A DNA stretch of 34,395 nucleotides from Bryobacterales bacterium. GTDB lineage: Bacteria > Acidobacteriota > Terriglobia > Bryobacterales > Bryobacteraceae. The position numbers and the translations under genes were made by a program. Location of the stretch: positions 1 through 34,395 of the forward strand of contig JAHCHD010000037.1 in the NCBI GenBank assembly GCA_026129915.1. The letters run 5' to 3'. The notes under the pieces are model-generated. The model did no database searches and was not told the DNA's origin. It worked only from the letters and a program-made list of their open reading frames with translations. Of the stretch, positions 15,636 through 23,199 are shown in pieces; positions within the stretch are counted from its first letter, which is position 1, and each line of letters starts with the position of its first letter.

Positions 15636-16721
15636 CTAGGCTGTGCGCGGTGGTGGTAGAAGTCTGGCGTCGCCGGCGCGAATGCTGCGAATGGCATCGG
15701 CGGCGTGGCCCGCCACCACCGGGTGCGGATGCATTGCCAGGCGCTCAAGCACAGGCAGAAAGTGAGCGTTTCCGGAGTTCCCCATGGCTACCGCCACGTT
15801 GCGCAAGAAGCCGGTGTACCGCGTGCGGCTGATGGGCGAACTCCGGAACAACTCACGGAATTCCCCTTCCGTGATGGCGGCAAGACGTTCGAGCGGCGGG
15901 GCGGGCGGGATGCGCGGCTCAAAGCGAACGTCAGCAGTGACGGGAGCACGACGGTTCCACGGGCAGACATCCTGGCAGATATCACACCCGAACACATGAT
16001 TGCCGTTGCCCTGACGGACTTCCGCAGGGATTTCGCGTTTCTTCTCGATGGTGTAGTAGGAAATGCACGCGCGGGCATCCACAAAGTACTGGCGACCTCC
16101 AGGCACCCCGCTGGGAACGATGGCAGCGGTGGGGCAGTCGTCAATGCACCGTGTACAACTACCGCAGCGATCAGGCGGAGGCACATCGGGTTCCAGCGCC
16201 AGTGATAGCAGCAGCGAACCTAGGAAGTACCAGCTTCCCGTTGGCTCATGGATGAGGCAGGTGTTCTTGCCAATCCAGCCCAACCCGGCCATGTGCGCGT
16301 AACTGCGTTCCAGCAGCGGTGCTGTGTCCACGCACACCTTGGCGGTGAAGGATTCTGCGAACTCACTGCGGAGAGTGGCTTCCACCTGCCTCAACCCCTC
16401 GGTCACAATGTGGTGGTAGTCCTCGCCCCAGGCATAGCGTGAAATCCAGCCGCATTCCGCGTCAGTATATGCGGTGGAGTGAGGATGCGCGGTGTGGTAG
16501 AGCTTGCCCACGCACAGGACGCTGCGTGCTTCCGGTAGCAGGTGGCGAGGGTCAGCGCGGCGGTCCTTGCGGTAGTCCGTCAGATAGCCCATCTCGCCTG
16601 CCATGCCGGTGTCGGCCCACACGCGGAAGCTCTCAAAGTCTGCAAGAGGAAGGGCAGCTGCGATGCCTGAAAGTTCGAAACCACATTCGCGCGCAATGGC
16701 CTTCACGCGATGGGCGTTCAT
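15636..16721 (-). CDS. queG: Epoxyqueuosine reductase QueG
   Basis: Catalyses the last step of queuosine tRNA modification, the cobalamin- and Fe-S-dependent reduction of epoxyqueuosine to queuosine at tRNA position 34. The 361-residue protein shows the expected order. The N-terminal part includes VDTAPLLERSYA (Asp132 is the probable general acid) and GLGWIGKNTCLI. Two 4Fe-4S motifs follow: CGSCTRCIDDCP (Cys186/189/192/196) and CDICQDVCPWN (Cys246/249/253), with Cys219 in ARACISYYTIE. A HEAT-like tail contains RYTGFLRNVAVAMGNSG. The length is normal. Its start follows the GNAT gene stop by 5 nt. No other queuosine gene is in the window. Confidence 0.95.
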   Translation of the reverse strand: MNAHRVKAIARECGFELSGIAAALPLADFESFRVWADTGMAGEMGYLTDYRKDRRADPRHLLPEARSVLCVGKLYHTAHPHSTAYTDAECGWISRYAWGEDYHHIVTEGLRQVEATLRSEFAESFTAKVCVDTAPLLERSYAHMAGLGWIGKNTCLIHEPTGSWYFLGSLLLSLALEPDVPPPDRCGSCTRCIDDCPTAAIVPSGVPGGRQYFVDARACISYYTIEKKREIPAEVRQGNGNHVFGCDICQDVCPWNRRAPVTADVRFEPRIPPAPPLERLAAITEGEFRELFRSSPISRTRYTGFLRNVAVAMGNSGNAHFLPVLERLAMHPHPVVAGHAADAIRSIRAGDARLLPPPRTA

Positions 16722-16726
16722 GGCGC

Positions 16727-17275
16727 CTACTCCCCGGCGGCGAGGGCCGCCAACGCATCACCGCGCAGCCGGTTAACGGTCCACTCATCCAGCGCAACGG
16801 CACCGAGGCTTTCATAGAAGCGGATGGCGGGCGCGTTCCAGTCGAGCACCGCCCAGTCAAGCCGGCAGTAGTCGCGCTCCATCGCAATCTGGGCAAGTCG
16901 CCGGAACAGAGCCTTCCCGATACCCAGCCCGCGCGCATCCGGAACCACAAATAGATCTTCCAGATACATCCCGCTGCGTCCCTGGAAAGTGGAGAAATTC
17001 TCGAAGTACAGGGCGAATCCCACCGCGCGGTCGCCGTGAAAGGCCAGCAGGCACTCGGCCGCCGGGTGGCTGCCAAACAGAGAGGCGCGCAACGCATCTT
17101 CCGTAGCCACCACATGATGCGAGAGCTTTTCGTACTCCGCCAGGTCGCGGATAAACTGCAAGATCAGCGGCACATCTTGCGCGGTGGCAAAGCGGATCGT
17201 TGCTGCCTTAGTGAGTCCGGCGTCCCCGGTTTGCGCGTCGTAATGTGGTGCAGGGGCATCCATTTCGGTGGACAT
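16727..17275 (-). CDS. GNAT acetyltransferase, diamine (SSAT)-like
   Basis: A 182-residue acetyl-CoA-dependent N-acetyltransferase closely resembling the diamine/spermidine or thialysine acetyltransferase group. Family pieces are in order: IRFATAQDVPLI, DLAEYEKLSHHVVATED, FALYFENFSTFQGRSGMYLEDLFV, the acetyl-CoA loop RGLGIGKAL, then DWAVLDWNAPAIRFYESLGA and a final EWTVNRL. The start at ATG 17275 (MSTEMDA) has no clear ribosome binding site; ATG 17263 is an alternative. The open frame to 17359 is not family-like. It is the first gene of the GNAT-queG-TPR run. The substrate is probably a small polyamine or amino compound, by family only. Confidence 0.87.
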   Translation of the reverse strand: MSTEMDAPAPHYDAQTGDAGLTKAATIRFATAQDVPLILQFIRDLAEYEKLSHHVVATEDALRASLFGSHPAAECLLAFHGDRAVGFALYFENFSTFQGRSGMYLEDLFVVPDARGLGIGKALFRRLAQIAMERDYCRLDWAVLDWNAPAIRFYESLGAVALDEWTVNRLRGDALAALAAGE

Positions 17276-17639
17276 GGTGAACCCACAGTATAGCCGCCCT
17301 GCCCTCAGCAAACACGGTAACCCTGGCACGGAAACAGGGCTGCTGGTACACCGGGGCAACCATCACATCCTGGACGGCCCCCATCCAGATGCCGCGGAAG
17401 CGCGGCGGCTGCTCTTTGAGCTGGAATATCCTGATCCAACTCGAGAACCTTGGGCAATGCGTAAGCAATGGCGGGTGAGGACGAAGGCGTTTCGTGAGCA
17501 GTTGTGCTGGGCCGTAGTGGTGGGAACCGAAGAGGCTTGTGGGCAGCCGGTGCGGGAACTTCTGAAAGAACTGGCCGCCCGCGGCGTCCACCCAATGGTG
17601 GTAGACGACCTGGAAGCAGGCGGCCAGGCAGCCAACTAG
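17274..17639 (+). CDS. Hypothetical small protein
   Basis: A 121-residue soluble protein that I do not recognise. Codon choice is ordinary for the region and the sequence looks protein-like in its second half: ARRLLFELEYPDPTREPW, then RKQWRVRTKAFREQL, then PVRELLKELAARGVHPMVVD. There is no signal or membrane segment. The only possible ATG (17274) lies against the start of the divergent GNAT gene, with GGTGGA 1 nt before it, so the true start may be misplaced. Its stop overlaps the convergent membrane-protein gene by 4 nt. Frames on the other strand here look like shadows. Confidence 0.45.
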   Translation: MVNPQYSRPALSKHGNPGTETGLLVHRGNHHILDGPHPDAAEARRLLFELEYPDPTREPWAMRKQWRVRTKAFREQLCWAVVVGTEEACGQPVRELLKELAARGVHPMVVDDLEAGGQAAN

Positions 17640-17950
17640 ACGCGCGAATCACCACCAGTGAAGGAAAAATCCTCTAAGGCCCGGTGCATACTGGCGCGAC
17701 GCCGTTCAAGGCGCTCTCGGGCCGGCGCCACCATCCAGCGTGCAACCCGGGCCACCAGAAACGGAGAGGCCAGCAGGCCCGCAACAATCGCCGAAATCCA
17801 GCCAATTGCGAATCCGGAATCCTTAGCAGAAGAAGCCATCACCGCAACGACGATACACAGGGCAGCCAGCAGCACGGCCATGGCCACGAACCGCTTGGGC
17901 AGTTCCGCCAGAAGTTGTTCACGGGTCATTTGTTCTAAGGGGGTTCTCAT
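17636..17950 (-). CDS. Small membrane protein with two helices
   Basis: A 104-residue protein with two transmembrane segments (about residues 20-38, FVAMAVLLAALCIVVAVMA, and 46-66, FAIGWISAIVAGLLASPFLV) and a basic C-terminal tail (PARERLERRRASM). A strong AAGGAGG on the minus strand fixes the start: the ATG at 17950 is 6 nt downstream, whereas the in-frame ATG at 17956 touches the AAGGAGG. The family is unrecognised. It shares a 4-nt tail overlap with the convergent hypothetical gene. Confidence 0.7.
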   Translation of the reverse strand: MRTPLEQMTREQLLAELPKRFVAMAVLLAALCIVVAVMASSAKDSGFAIGWISAIVAGLLASPFLVARVARWMVAPARERLERRRASMHRALEDFSFTGGDSRV

Positions 17951-18148
17951 GTTCATCCTCCTTGCCGGTTGGCTTACAATCCCATCGTGCCAGCGTTTCT
18001 TTCCCGTGTCTTGGCGAAGAGACCTCATGACGGTACCTGTGCGGGCAACTGGTACGCAGGCAACCGCGCCAGTACTCCGCGAGATATGTCAATGAAATGA
18101 ATGTGTTAGAGAAATACCTAGACACTAGGCATGGTGGTACACAAGAAA

Positions 18149-19288
18149 CTAGCGGGTTAGACCCCCACGCGCTTCGCCACTCAAATCCACATCGCCGGCA
18201 TAGCCCGTTAGTTCCAAATAGCCCCCGCCGGTAATGGATTTGCCCTGCTGAGTGCCACGAAACGCCATCAAACCCTCCCAATAGCTGGGGCCCAGGCGAC
18301 GCTCGCTGATGAGTTCCTGGTTTTCCACGCGGGGGTTCGCCTCCAGGACGACGCCGTGGCGTGGTACCGCGATCTTCCAGGCAATCGGATACTGCCCGCC
18401 CGTCTGCTTGCTGGTCCAGGTCTTGCGCGGCGTGAGGTGGATCTCCTTCAGGCTCAGCGCCTCCCATCGGCCGTCGGGGTGGATGTAGGTGCCACCGGAG
18501 AGCGGTTCGATGCTTCCATCGCGTCGGCGGAGGCGGTAGATCATCAGTTCCGCGCCGCTGTCGAGTTGGATGGAAAACCAGTCCCATCCCACGTGGTCAT
18601 CGGCCATCTGGCTGGTAAAGTATTCGTGGTCCATCCACGAGAGGCCCCGCACCTGGTGGCTGCGCCCCTGGCTCCTAAGGGTGCCCGTGGTTTCGAGCCT
18701 GGTAAGGGATATATAGTGCGACGCCCGTCCAGCTTCCGCCGCTTTCTGATGCACGCCATCCGCGCCATGCAGCACCGGAGCCTTGAGGCTCCGCAGATCC
18801 AGGCGGATGGCCAGGTCGCGGTCCACCGCCTGCAATTGCCAGTTGTGACCGTCTGCCAGTTGCGCCTGCCAGTTGCCGTTCCACACGCGCCCGGTGGCCG
18901 CATCGGTTCCCGCCAGGCCCGGGCCCGGCCGGTTGAGGCGTTCGCGATGGGAAAAACTGCCCGCCTTCACGTCGGTTATTGCGAAATGGGCAAGGTACAG
19001 CTGCCCCGAGTGCCAAGGGTCCCGCGGACTTCCTGACGCCTCGCGCGCCTGCCGGAAAAAAGTAAGTTCATACCCAAAATCGGTACCATCTTCCGCCCGC
19101 AGCCCCCCGGTGAAATACCACCACTCGGTCTGGAACTCCGGGTGAGCCATGTGATCGCGCGGGAAAACGTAACGGTAGCCGGGCAGGGCCATCCGCCAGG
19201 CCTTGGGTTCGCCCGCGGCTGCAGCAGCAACGCCTGGAGCGGCTAGCAGGGCAGGCAGAGCGCGAAGGATCTGGCGGCGCGTCGTCAT
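18149..19288 (-). CDS. AttH-like secreted lipocalin/CrtC-like protein (COG5621 type)
   Basis: A 379-residue exported protein of the AttH/carotenoid 1,2-hydratase-like lipocalin family. It has a Tat-like N terminus (TTRRQILRALPALLAAPGVAAAAA), then the diagnostic start of the fold, HPEFQTEWWYFTGGL, and GYELTFFRQ. Later come WMDHEYFTSQMADDHVGWDWFS and the ELTGYAG-type end. In AttEFGH-like loci this protein is the exported partner of an ABC exporter; its ligand or reaction is unknown, and carotenoid hydration should not be assumed. Its ATG overlaps the permease stop by 4 nt, so it is coupled to the transporter. Confidence 0.85.
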   Translation of the reverse strand: MTTRRQILRALPALLAAPGVAAAAAGEPKAWRMALPGYRYVFPRDHMAHPEFQTEWWYFTGGLRAEDGTDFGYELTFFRQAREASGSPRDPWHSGQLYLAHFAITDVKAGSFSHRERLNRPGPGLAGTDAATGRVWNGNWQAQLADGHNWQLQAVDRDLAIRLDLRSLKAPVLHGADGVHQKAAEAGRASHYISLTRLETTGTLRSQGRSHQVRGLSWMDHEYFTSQMADDHVGWDWFSIQLDSGAELMIYRLRRRDGSIEPLSGGTYIHPDGRWEALSLKEIHLTPRKTWTSKQTGGQYPIAWKIAVPRHGVVLEANPRVENQELISERRLGPSYWEGLMAFRGTQQGKSITGGGYLELTGYAGDVDLSGEARGGLTR

Positions 19289-21819
19289 TCTTCGTGGATT
19301 ACCTCGATGGGATTCAGGCGGGTAGCCACCCTCGCCGGGAACCAGGCCGAAGCCAGCGTGGCGGCGTAGATCAAGCTAAGCGCGCCGAGCAGCAACATGC
19401 CCGGCCAGTGAAACTGGAAGGTCCAGCCGAAGCTCTGGCGGTTGATGACGTAGATGAGAATCAGCGCCAGGGCGAAGCCCAGAGCTAGGCCCACTGTGTT
19501 CGAAATCAGGCCCAGCAGACCCGCCTCAAAGTAAATGAGTCCCCGAATCTGCCCCTTCGACGCTCCCAGGAAACGCAGCAGGCTGAGTTCGCCGCGGCGG
19601 TCAATCACCAGGGCAACTAGCGCCCCGGCCATGCCCATGACGGCCACGAAGACTGCTACCGCTTCAAGCGCCCAGGTGATGGCGAAAGTCTGGTCAAAGA
19701 TGCGGATGGCTTCCTCACGCAGGCTGCGGTTGGTGAACAGCAGCACCCTGCGGTTGGCGGTGGACTGTTCCACGGCGGCGCGTCCGGCTTCGAGCGGTAC
19801 GCCGGCCTTCAGGTAAACCGACAGGCTGGTGACTTCCTCCCGTGGGAAATGGGGGCCGAAAACGCGGGCGTCGCCAAACACCGTGCCGCGCTCGCTGGAA
19901 TAGTCGTTAAAGACCCCAAGCACCGTCACGTCGAAAGGTCCATCCGGCAGTGGGAGGCGCAGCGTATCCCCGGGGCGGGCGTCGTGTTTCTGCGAGAATG
20001 GCTCACTCACAATCACATACGGCCCCACAGGCAGTTTACGCAGGATGGCCTCGCGATCCTGGCCCGGCAGAAACGAGGTGCGGCCCAGGGTGCGCATCAT
20101 TTGCGAGTCGGCAAATCCAAGCGTCGCGGGGCGGTTGTTCACCATCAGGGAGACAGCGCGGAAGCGGTCGACCGCATGCACCTCAGGCAGCGCTGCGATG
20201 GCATCGCCGACGGCAGTGTCAATCGGGGGATAGTTGTCCGGAGAGCTGGGCGCGGCCGCGCGCAGGTAGATATCGGCCTGAATCTGATTGTCCATCCACA
20301 CCAGCACGGTCTCACGAAAACTCCCCACCATCAGGCCCACGCTCACCATCATTGCCACTGCCGTCGATAGCGCGCCCACAAGCACCGCACTGCGCCGCAG
20401 GCTGCCCGCCAGACTGCGCGAGGCAAGCAGGGCTTCCACTCCCAGCAGGCTATGCACCCGCCGCTGCGTCAGCCGGTTCAGCAACACAATCAGAAGCGGC
20501 AGAAGCATCGCTGTGCCAAGTATCAATAGAAGCGTCGCCAGATATCCGAACAGCGGACGGCCATCCACCGGCGGCAGCCCGCAGAAGGCCGCTCCCATGG
20601 CCAGCAACAATGCAGCCCACAAGGCGTTGCGTCCGGCGTGTACCCTCACGTCGTACTCTCGCCGGCCGCGAGCCATCGCCTCCACCGGCGCGATGGACCC
20701 GGCTTCCCTTGCCGGGGCGAAGGCCGCCACCAGCGAAACGCCCATCCCTAACAGCAGGCTTGCCATCAGATGCCAGCCCGTTAGCGCCACCGTGCCGGGC
20801 GTGCTAGTGACGTAGAGCGCGTTCACGGTGGCGGCAAGCATGCCCACCGCGCCTTGGGCCATCAGCGTCCCCAGCCCCGCGCCCGCCAGTCCTCCAGCCG
20901 CGCCGAACGCGGCGGCCTCCGCCAAGAACAACAGTTGTGCTCCGCCCCGCGTCACGCCCAGCGCCCGCAGCACGCCAATCTCTCCGCGACGGCGCACTAC
21001 CGACACGGAAATCGTGTTGTAGATCAAGAACGCTCCCACTACCAGCGCAATGCCGCTGAGGATGCGCAGGTTCCAGCGAAAGGCGCCCAGCATGCGCCGG
21101 TTGGCGTCCGTGCGCGTGCCGAATGGGCGAAGTTCCACTCCAGGCGGCAGCACGGCTTCAATGGCTGCGCGCGTTTCGGCCTCATCCAGGCCCTCAGGAA
21201 TGCCCACCTCGATGCGGTCAACCAATCCCGCACGCCCGGTCAAGGCCTGCGCGACAGGAAAGTCCACCACCATCACCCGGTTCGGGCCAGTCTGCGCGCC
21301 GTCATCCTGTTCCGTGAAGACCCCTGCCACCTGCAGCACTTCCGACCGGTCCTGGATGGTGATGCGCAGGTCCTCGCCCGGCCGTTTGCCTAGCCCTGCT
21401 CCCACCCAGGCGGCACGCGGATTGTCCAGGATCTCAAGCCCGGTCTGCTCGCCCACCACCACATTGCGTTGGGCATGGGCCACCAGGTCAATACCAATCA
21501 GTGAAGTGGTCACACCGCTGGCTTCGTCTGTCACGTATTCCTCAATGCGCGGCTCGAAGCGCAGCGGCAACGGCAACGTCGCAAGCCGGCCAAGAGTCTC
21601 CTCTGGAATCCCCGAGGAAGCAGTGATTTCAAATACCGCCTTCCCGGCCAGCGATTCCATGGACGAACGAAACGAACCCGCGGCGGCGAAGCCCGCCAGG
21701 TCTATGGCAATCACCACTGCCACGCCGAGTGACACAGCCACCAGCGTTAGTAACCCACGCGACGGCTCAGCCAGCAGCGGCCGCAGGATCACGCGGTGGA
21801 AGAGCTTCAAACGGTGCAT
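19285..21819 (-). CDS. Double-FtsX ABC transporter permease (YbbP/AttFG-like)
   Basis: An 844-residue inner-membrane permease with two FtsX/MacB-type units in one chain. A helix at about 15-45 is followed by a periplasmic domain. The first FtsX block begins near residue 250 (ALVVGAFLIYNTISVSVVRRRGEIGVLRALG) and includes LLLGMGVSLVAAFAPAREA. Middle helices lie near 400-445 and 475-500, then a second periplasmic domain. The last FtsX block comes near 720-840 (VALVIDRRGELSLLRFLGAS, then AWFPARVATRLNPIEVIHEE). This is the YbbP topology, or AttF and AttG fused. AGGTGA precedes ATG 21819. It overlaps the ATPase gene by 13 nt and the AttH gene by 4 nt. It probably extracts or moves a lipophilic substrate. 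Confidence 0.9.
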   Translation of the reverse strand: MHRLKLFHRVILRPLLAEPSRGLLTLVAVSLGVAVVIAIDLAGFAAAGSFRSSMESLAGKAVFEITASSGIPEETLGRLATLPLPLRFEPRIEEYVTDEASGVTTSLIGIDLVAHAQRNVVVGEQTGLEILDNPRAAWVGAGLGKRPGEDLRITIQDRSEVLQVAGVFTEQDDGAQTGPNRVMVVDFPVAQALTGRAGLVDRIEVGIPEGLDEAETRAAIEAVLPPGVELRPFGTRTDANRRMLGAFRWNLRILSGIALVVGAFLIYNTISVSVVRRRGEIGVLRALGVTRGGAQLLFLAEAAAFGAAGGLAGAGLGTLMAQGAVGMLAATVNALYVTSTPGTVALTGWHLMASLLLGMGVSLVAAFAPAREAGSIAPVEAMARGRREYDVRVHAGRNALWAALLLAMGAAFCGLPPVDGRPLFGYLATLLLILGTAMLLPLLIVLLNRLTQRRVHSLLGVEALLASRSLAGSLRRSAVLVGALSTAVAMMVSVGLMVGSFRETVLVWMDNQIQADIYLRAAAPSSPDNYPPIDTAVGDAIAALPEVHAVDRFRAVSLMVNNRPATLGFADSQMMRTLGRTSFLPGQDREAILRKLPVGPYVIVSEPFSQKHDARPGDTLRLPLPDGPFDVTVLGVFNDYSSERGTVFGDARVFGPHFPREEVTSLSVYLKAGVPLEAGRAAVEQSTANRRVLLFTNRSLREEAIRIFDQTFAITWALEAVAVFVAVMGMAGALVALVIDRRGELSLLRFLGASKGQIRGLIYFEAGLLGLISNTVGLALGFALALILIYVINRQSFGWTFQFHWPGMLLLGALSLIYAATLASAWFPARVATRLNPIEVIHEE

Positions 21820-22496
21820 GCGGGGTGATTCACCTCTTCCACAACGCCATCGCGCAAACGGATGACCGTGTCGACAATGCTTGTGGATTCCGGGCTATGC
21901 GTGGCCATCAAGACCGTAGCGCCACGCTCACTCGCCGCCCGTCGCAGCAGATTCAGCACGAGATTTCCCGTCGTCGTGTCGAGGTTACCAATGGGTTCGT
22001 CCGCCAGCAGCAACCGCGGGCTATGCACCAGCGCCCGCGCGATGGCCACCCGCTGCATCTGCCCGCCGGAAAGCTGGTGCGGCATACGGTGCGCGAAATC
22101 CGCCATCTCCACCCACTCCAGACGGTCCAGAGCCTTCGTCCGCGCATCGCCTGCTCCGGCAAGCAGCAGTGGCAGCTCCACGTTTTCCGCGACACTTAAC
22201 GTCGGCAACAACTGGAAGAACTGGAAGATGAAACCAATGCGAGTGCGCCGCAGCCGCGTCAGCCCTGCATCGTCGAGCGCGGAGGTCATTTGGTCGCCAA
22301 TCCACACCTCACCCGACGAGGGGAAATCCATCGCCCCGGCCAGGTTCAGCAGTGTCGTCTTGCCGCAACCGCTGCGGCCCACCAGCGCAACGAACTCGCC
22401 CGGCTCGAAGTCCCTGGAGAAGTGGCGCAATGCGGGCACATCCACTCCATTTGAGCGGTAGTGCTTGCTCACTCTATCCATGCGCAGAATTGCCAT
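21807..22496 (-). CDS. ABC transporter ATP-binding protein (LolD/YbbA-like)
   Basis: A 229-residue cytoplasmic ATPase of the MacB/LolD class that energises the double-FtsX permease encoded next to it. Walker A is GRSGCGKTT at 40-48, the Q-loop is FIFQFFQLLP, the signature is LSGGQMQRVAIARA at 142-155, Walker B is LLLADEP at 162-168 and the H-loop is His200 in MATHSPE. The length is standard. The start is uncertain: ATG 22496 (MAILRMDRVSKHY) fits the family, ATG 22505 adds MSS, and a GTG at 22526 is the longest. It follows the DUF4440 lipoprotein gene by about 95 nt and overlaps the permease start by 13 nt, so the set is probably one operon. Confidence 0.92.
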   Translation of the reverse strand: MAILRMDRVSKHYRSNGVDVPALRHFSRDFEPGEFVALVGRSGCGKTTLLNLAGAMDFPSSGEVWIGDQMTSALDDAGLTRLRRTRIGFIFQFFQLLPTLSVAENVELPLLLAGAGDARTKALDRLEWVEMADFAHRMPHQLSGGQMQRVAIARALVHSPRLLLADEPIGNLDTTTGNLVLNLLRRAASERGATVLMATHSPESTSIVDTVIRLRDGVVEEVNHPACTV

Positions 22497-22591
22497 GCTG
22501 CTCATAAGATACGCGCGACTTGCCACCAGCGCCAGGAAGTTCCTGCGCAGTGCGGCGGAATCGGTCCCGGGCAGTCGCTTGATCTCCCACC

Positions 22592-23080
22592 CTACTCGTT
22601 GGCATTCCAGATATCGTGGGTGGTCTTCCAGCTCCCGTCGGCCTGTCTCTTGAGGATGTTGATGTACTTGGCTGTGCTATCCGTTTGCGGACCGCCAGCG
22701 CGGGGGCGCAGCGTCACCAGAGCAAAGCCCTGTCCATAGGCAAGGTCACCGTCCACGTCCACCGCTTCGTAGCCGCTCACGAGGTCCGCGTCATACTCAT
22801 CGAAGACTTTCTGGTAGTAAGCGCTCACCGCTGCACGGCCCTGGGTTGCAGGCGCGCCGGGCGCCATGAGCACCCCGTCCTCAGTGAAGTGGATGGCAAT
22901 GTCGGCGGCCTTCCCCTCTCGAAAGGCTTCCGCGCGCGCTTCGCTCATCGCCTTGATTGCCGCAATGTCAGCCGCGCGGGCAGCCATATCCCGCGAAAGC
23001 GGTGGCGCTGAGCAACCCGCGCCAAACAGAAGCGTCGCCGTAAAGAGGATCAGCAGCAGTGGTTTGCGCATGTCTTCCAT
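22592..23080 (-). CDS. DUF4440/SnoaL-like (NTF2-fold) lipoprotein
   Basis: A 162-residue exported protein. The lipobox LLFGAGC (Cys at residue 23 of the long form) marks a lipid-anchored protein. The remainder matches the NTF2-like DUF4440/SgcJ-EcaC type: IKAMSEARAEAFREGKAADI, then HFTEDGVLMAPGAP, then GRAAVSAYYQKVFDEY, with a final GSWKTTHDIWN. The function of this fold varies (binding pocket or small enzyme) and is unknown here. The start may be ATG 23080 or ATG 23071 (MRKPLLL). It is the first gene of the ABC export run and divergent from the MocR regulator. Confidence 0.78.
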   Translation of the reverse strand: MEDMRKPLLLILFTATLLFGAGCSAPPLSRDMAARAADIAAIKAMSEARAEAFREGKAADIAIHFTEDGVLMAPGAPATQGRAAVSAYYQKVFDEYDADLVSGYEAVDVDGDLAYGQGFALVTLRPRAGGPQTDSTAKYINILKRQADGSWKTTHDIWNANE

Positions 23081-23148
23081 TGTCCCCCGCTTGGCGTCCC
23101 AAGCGTCGCGTTGTCAACCACAGCTTGCACGAAATCACGAGTTCAATC

Positions 23149-23190
23149 AATTGGCTTGCTAGCACCATGCCAATTTGGTACGATTGGCTG
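23149..23190. promoter_or_regulatory. Operator-like repeats before the MocR-type regulator gene
   Basis: AATTGGC (23149-23155) and GCCAATT (23169-23175) form a perfect 7-bp inverted repeat with a 13-nt spacer. A third related half-site, GATTGGCT, follows at 23183-23190, just before the ATG at 23200. MocR/PdxR regulators often bind a mix of inverted and direct repeats at their own promoters (family knowledge). Autoregulation here is inferred. Confidence 0.45.
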
Positions 23191-23199
23191 GGTAAGGCA

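Noticed and set aside
17919..18587. Minus-strand 222-aa frame overlapping the AttH-like gene
   Set aside because: It is out of frame within the clear lipocalin gene and runs through the strong AAGGAGG-driven start at 17950.
19950..20807. Plus-strand 285-aa frame inside the permease gene
   Set aside because: It is Pro/Arg/Ala-rich antisense translation of a GC-rich coding region with no family features.
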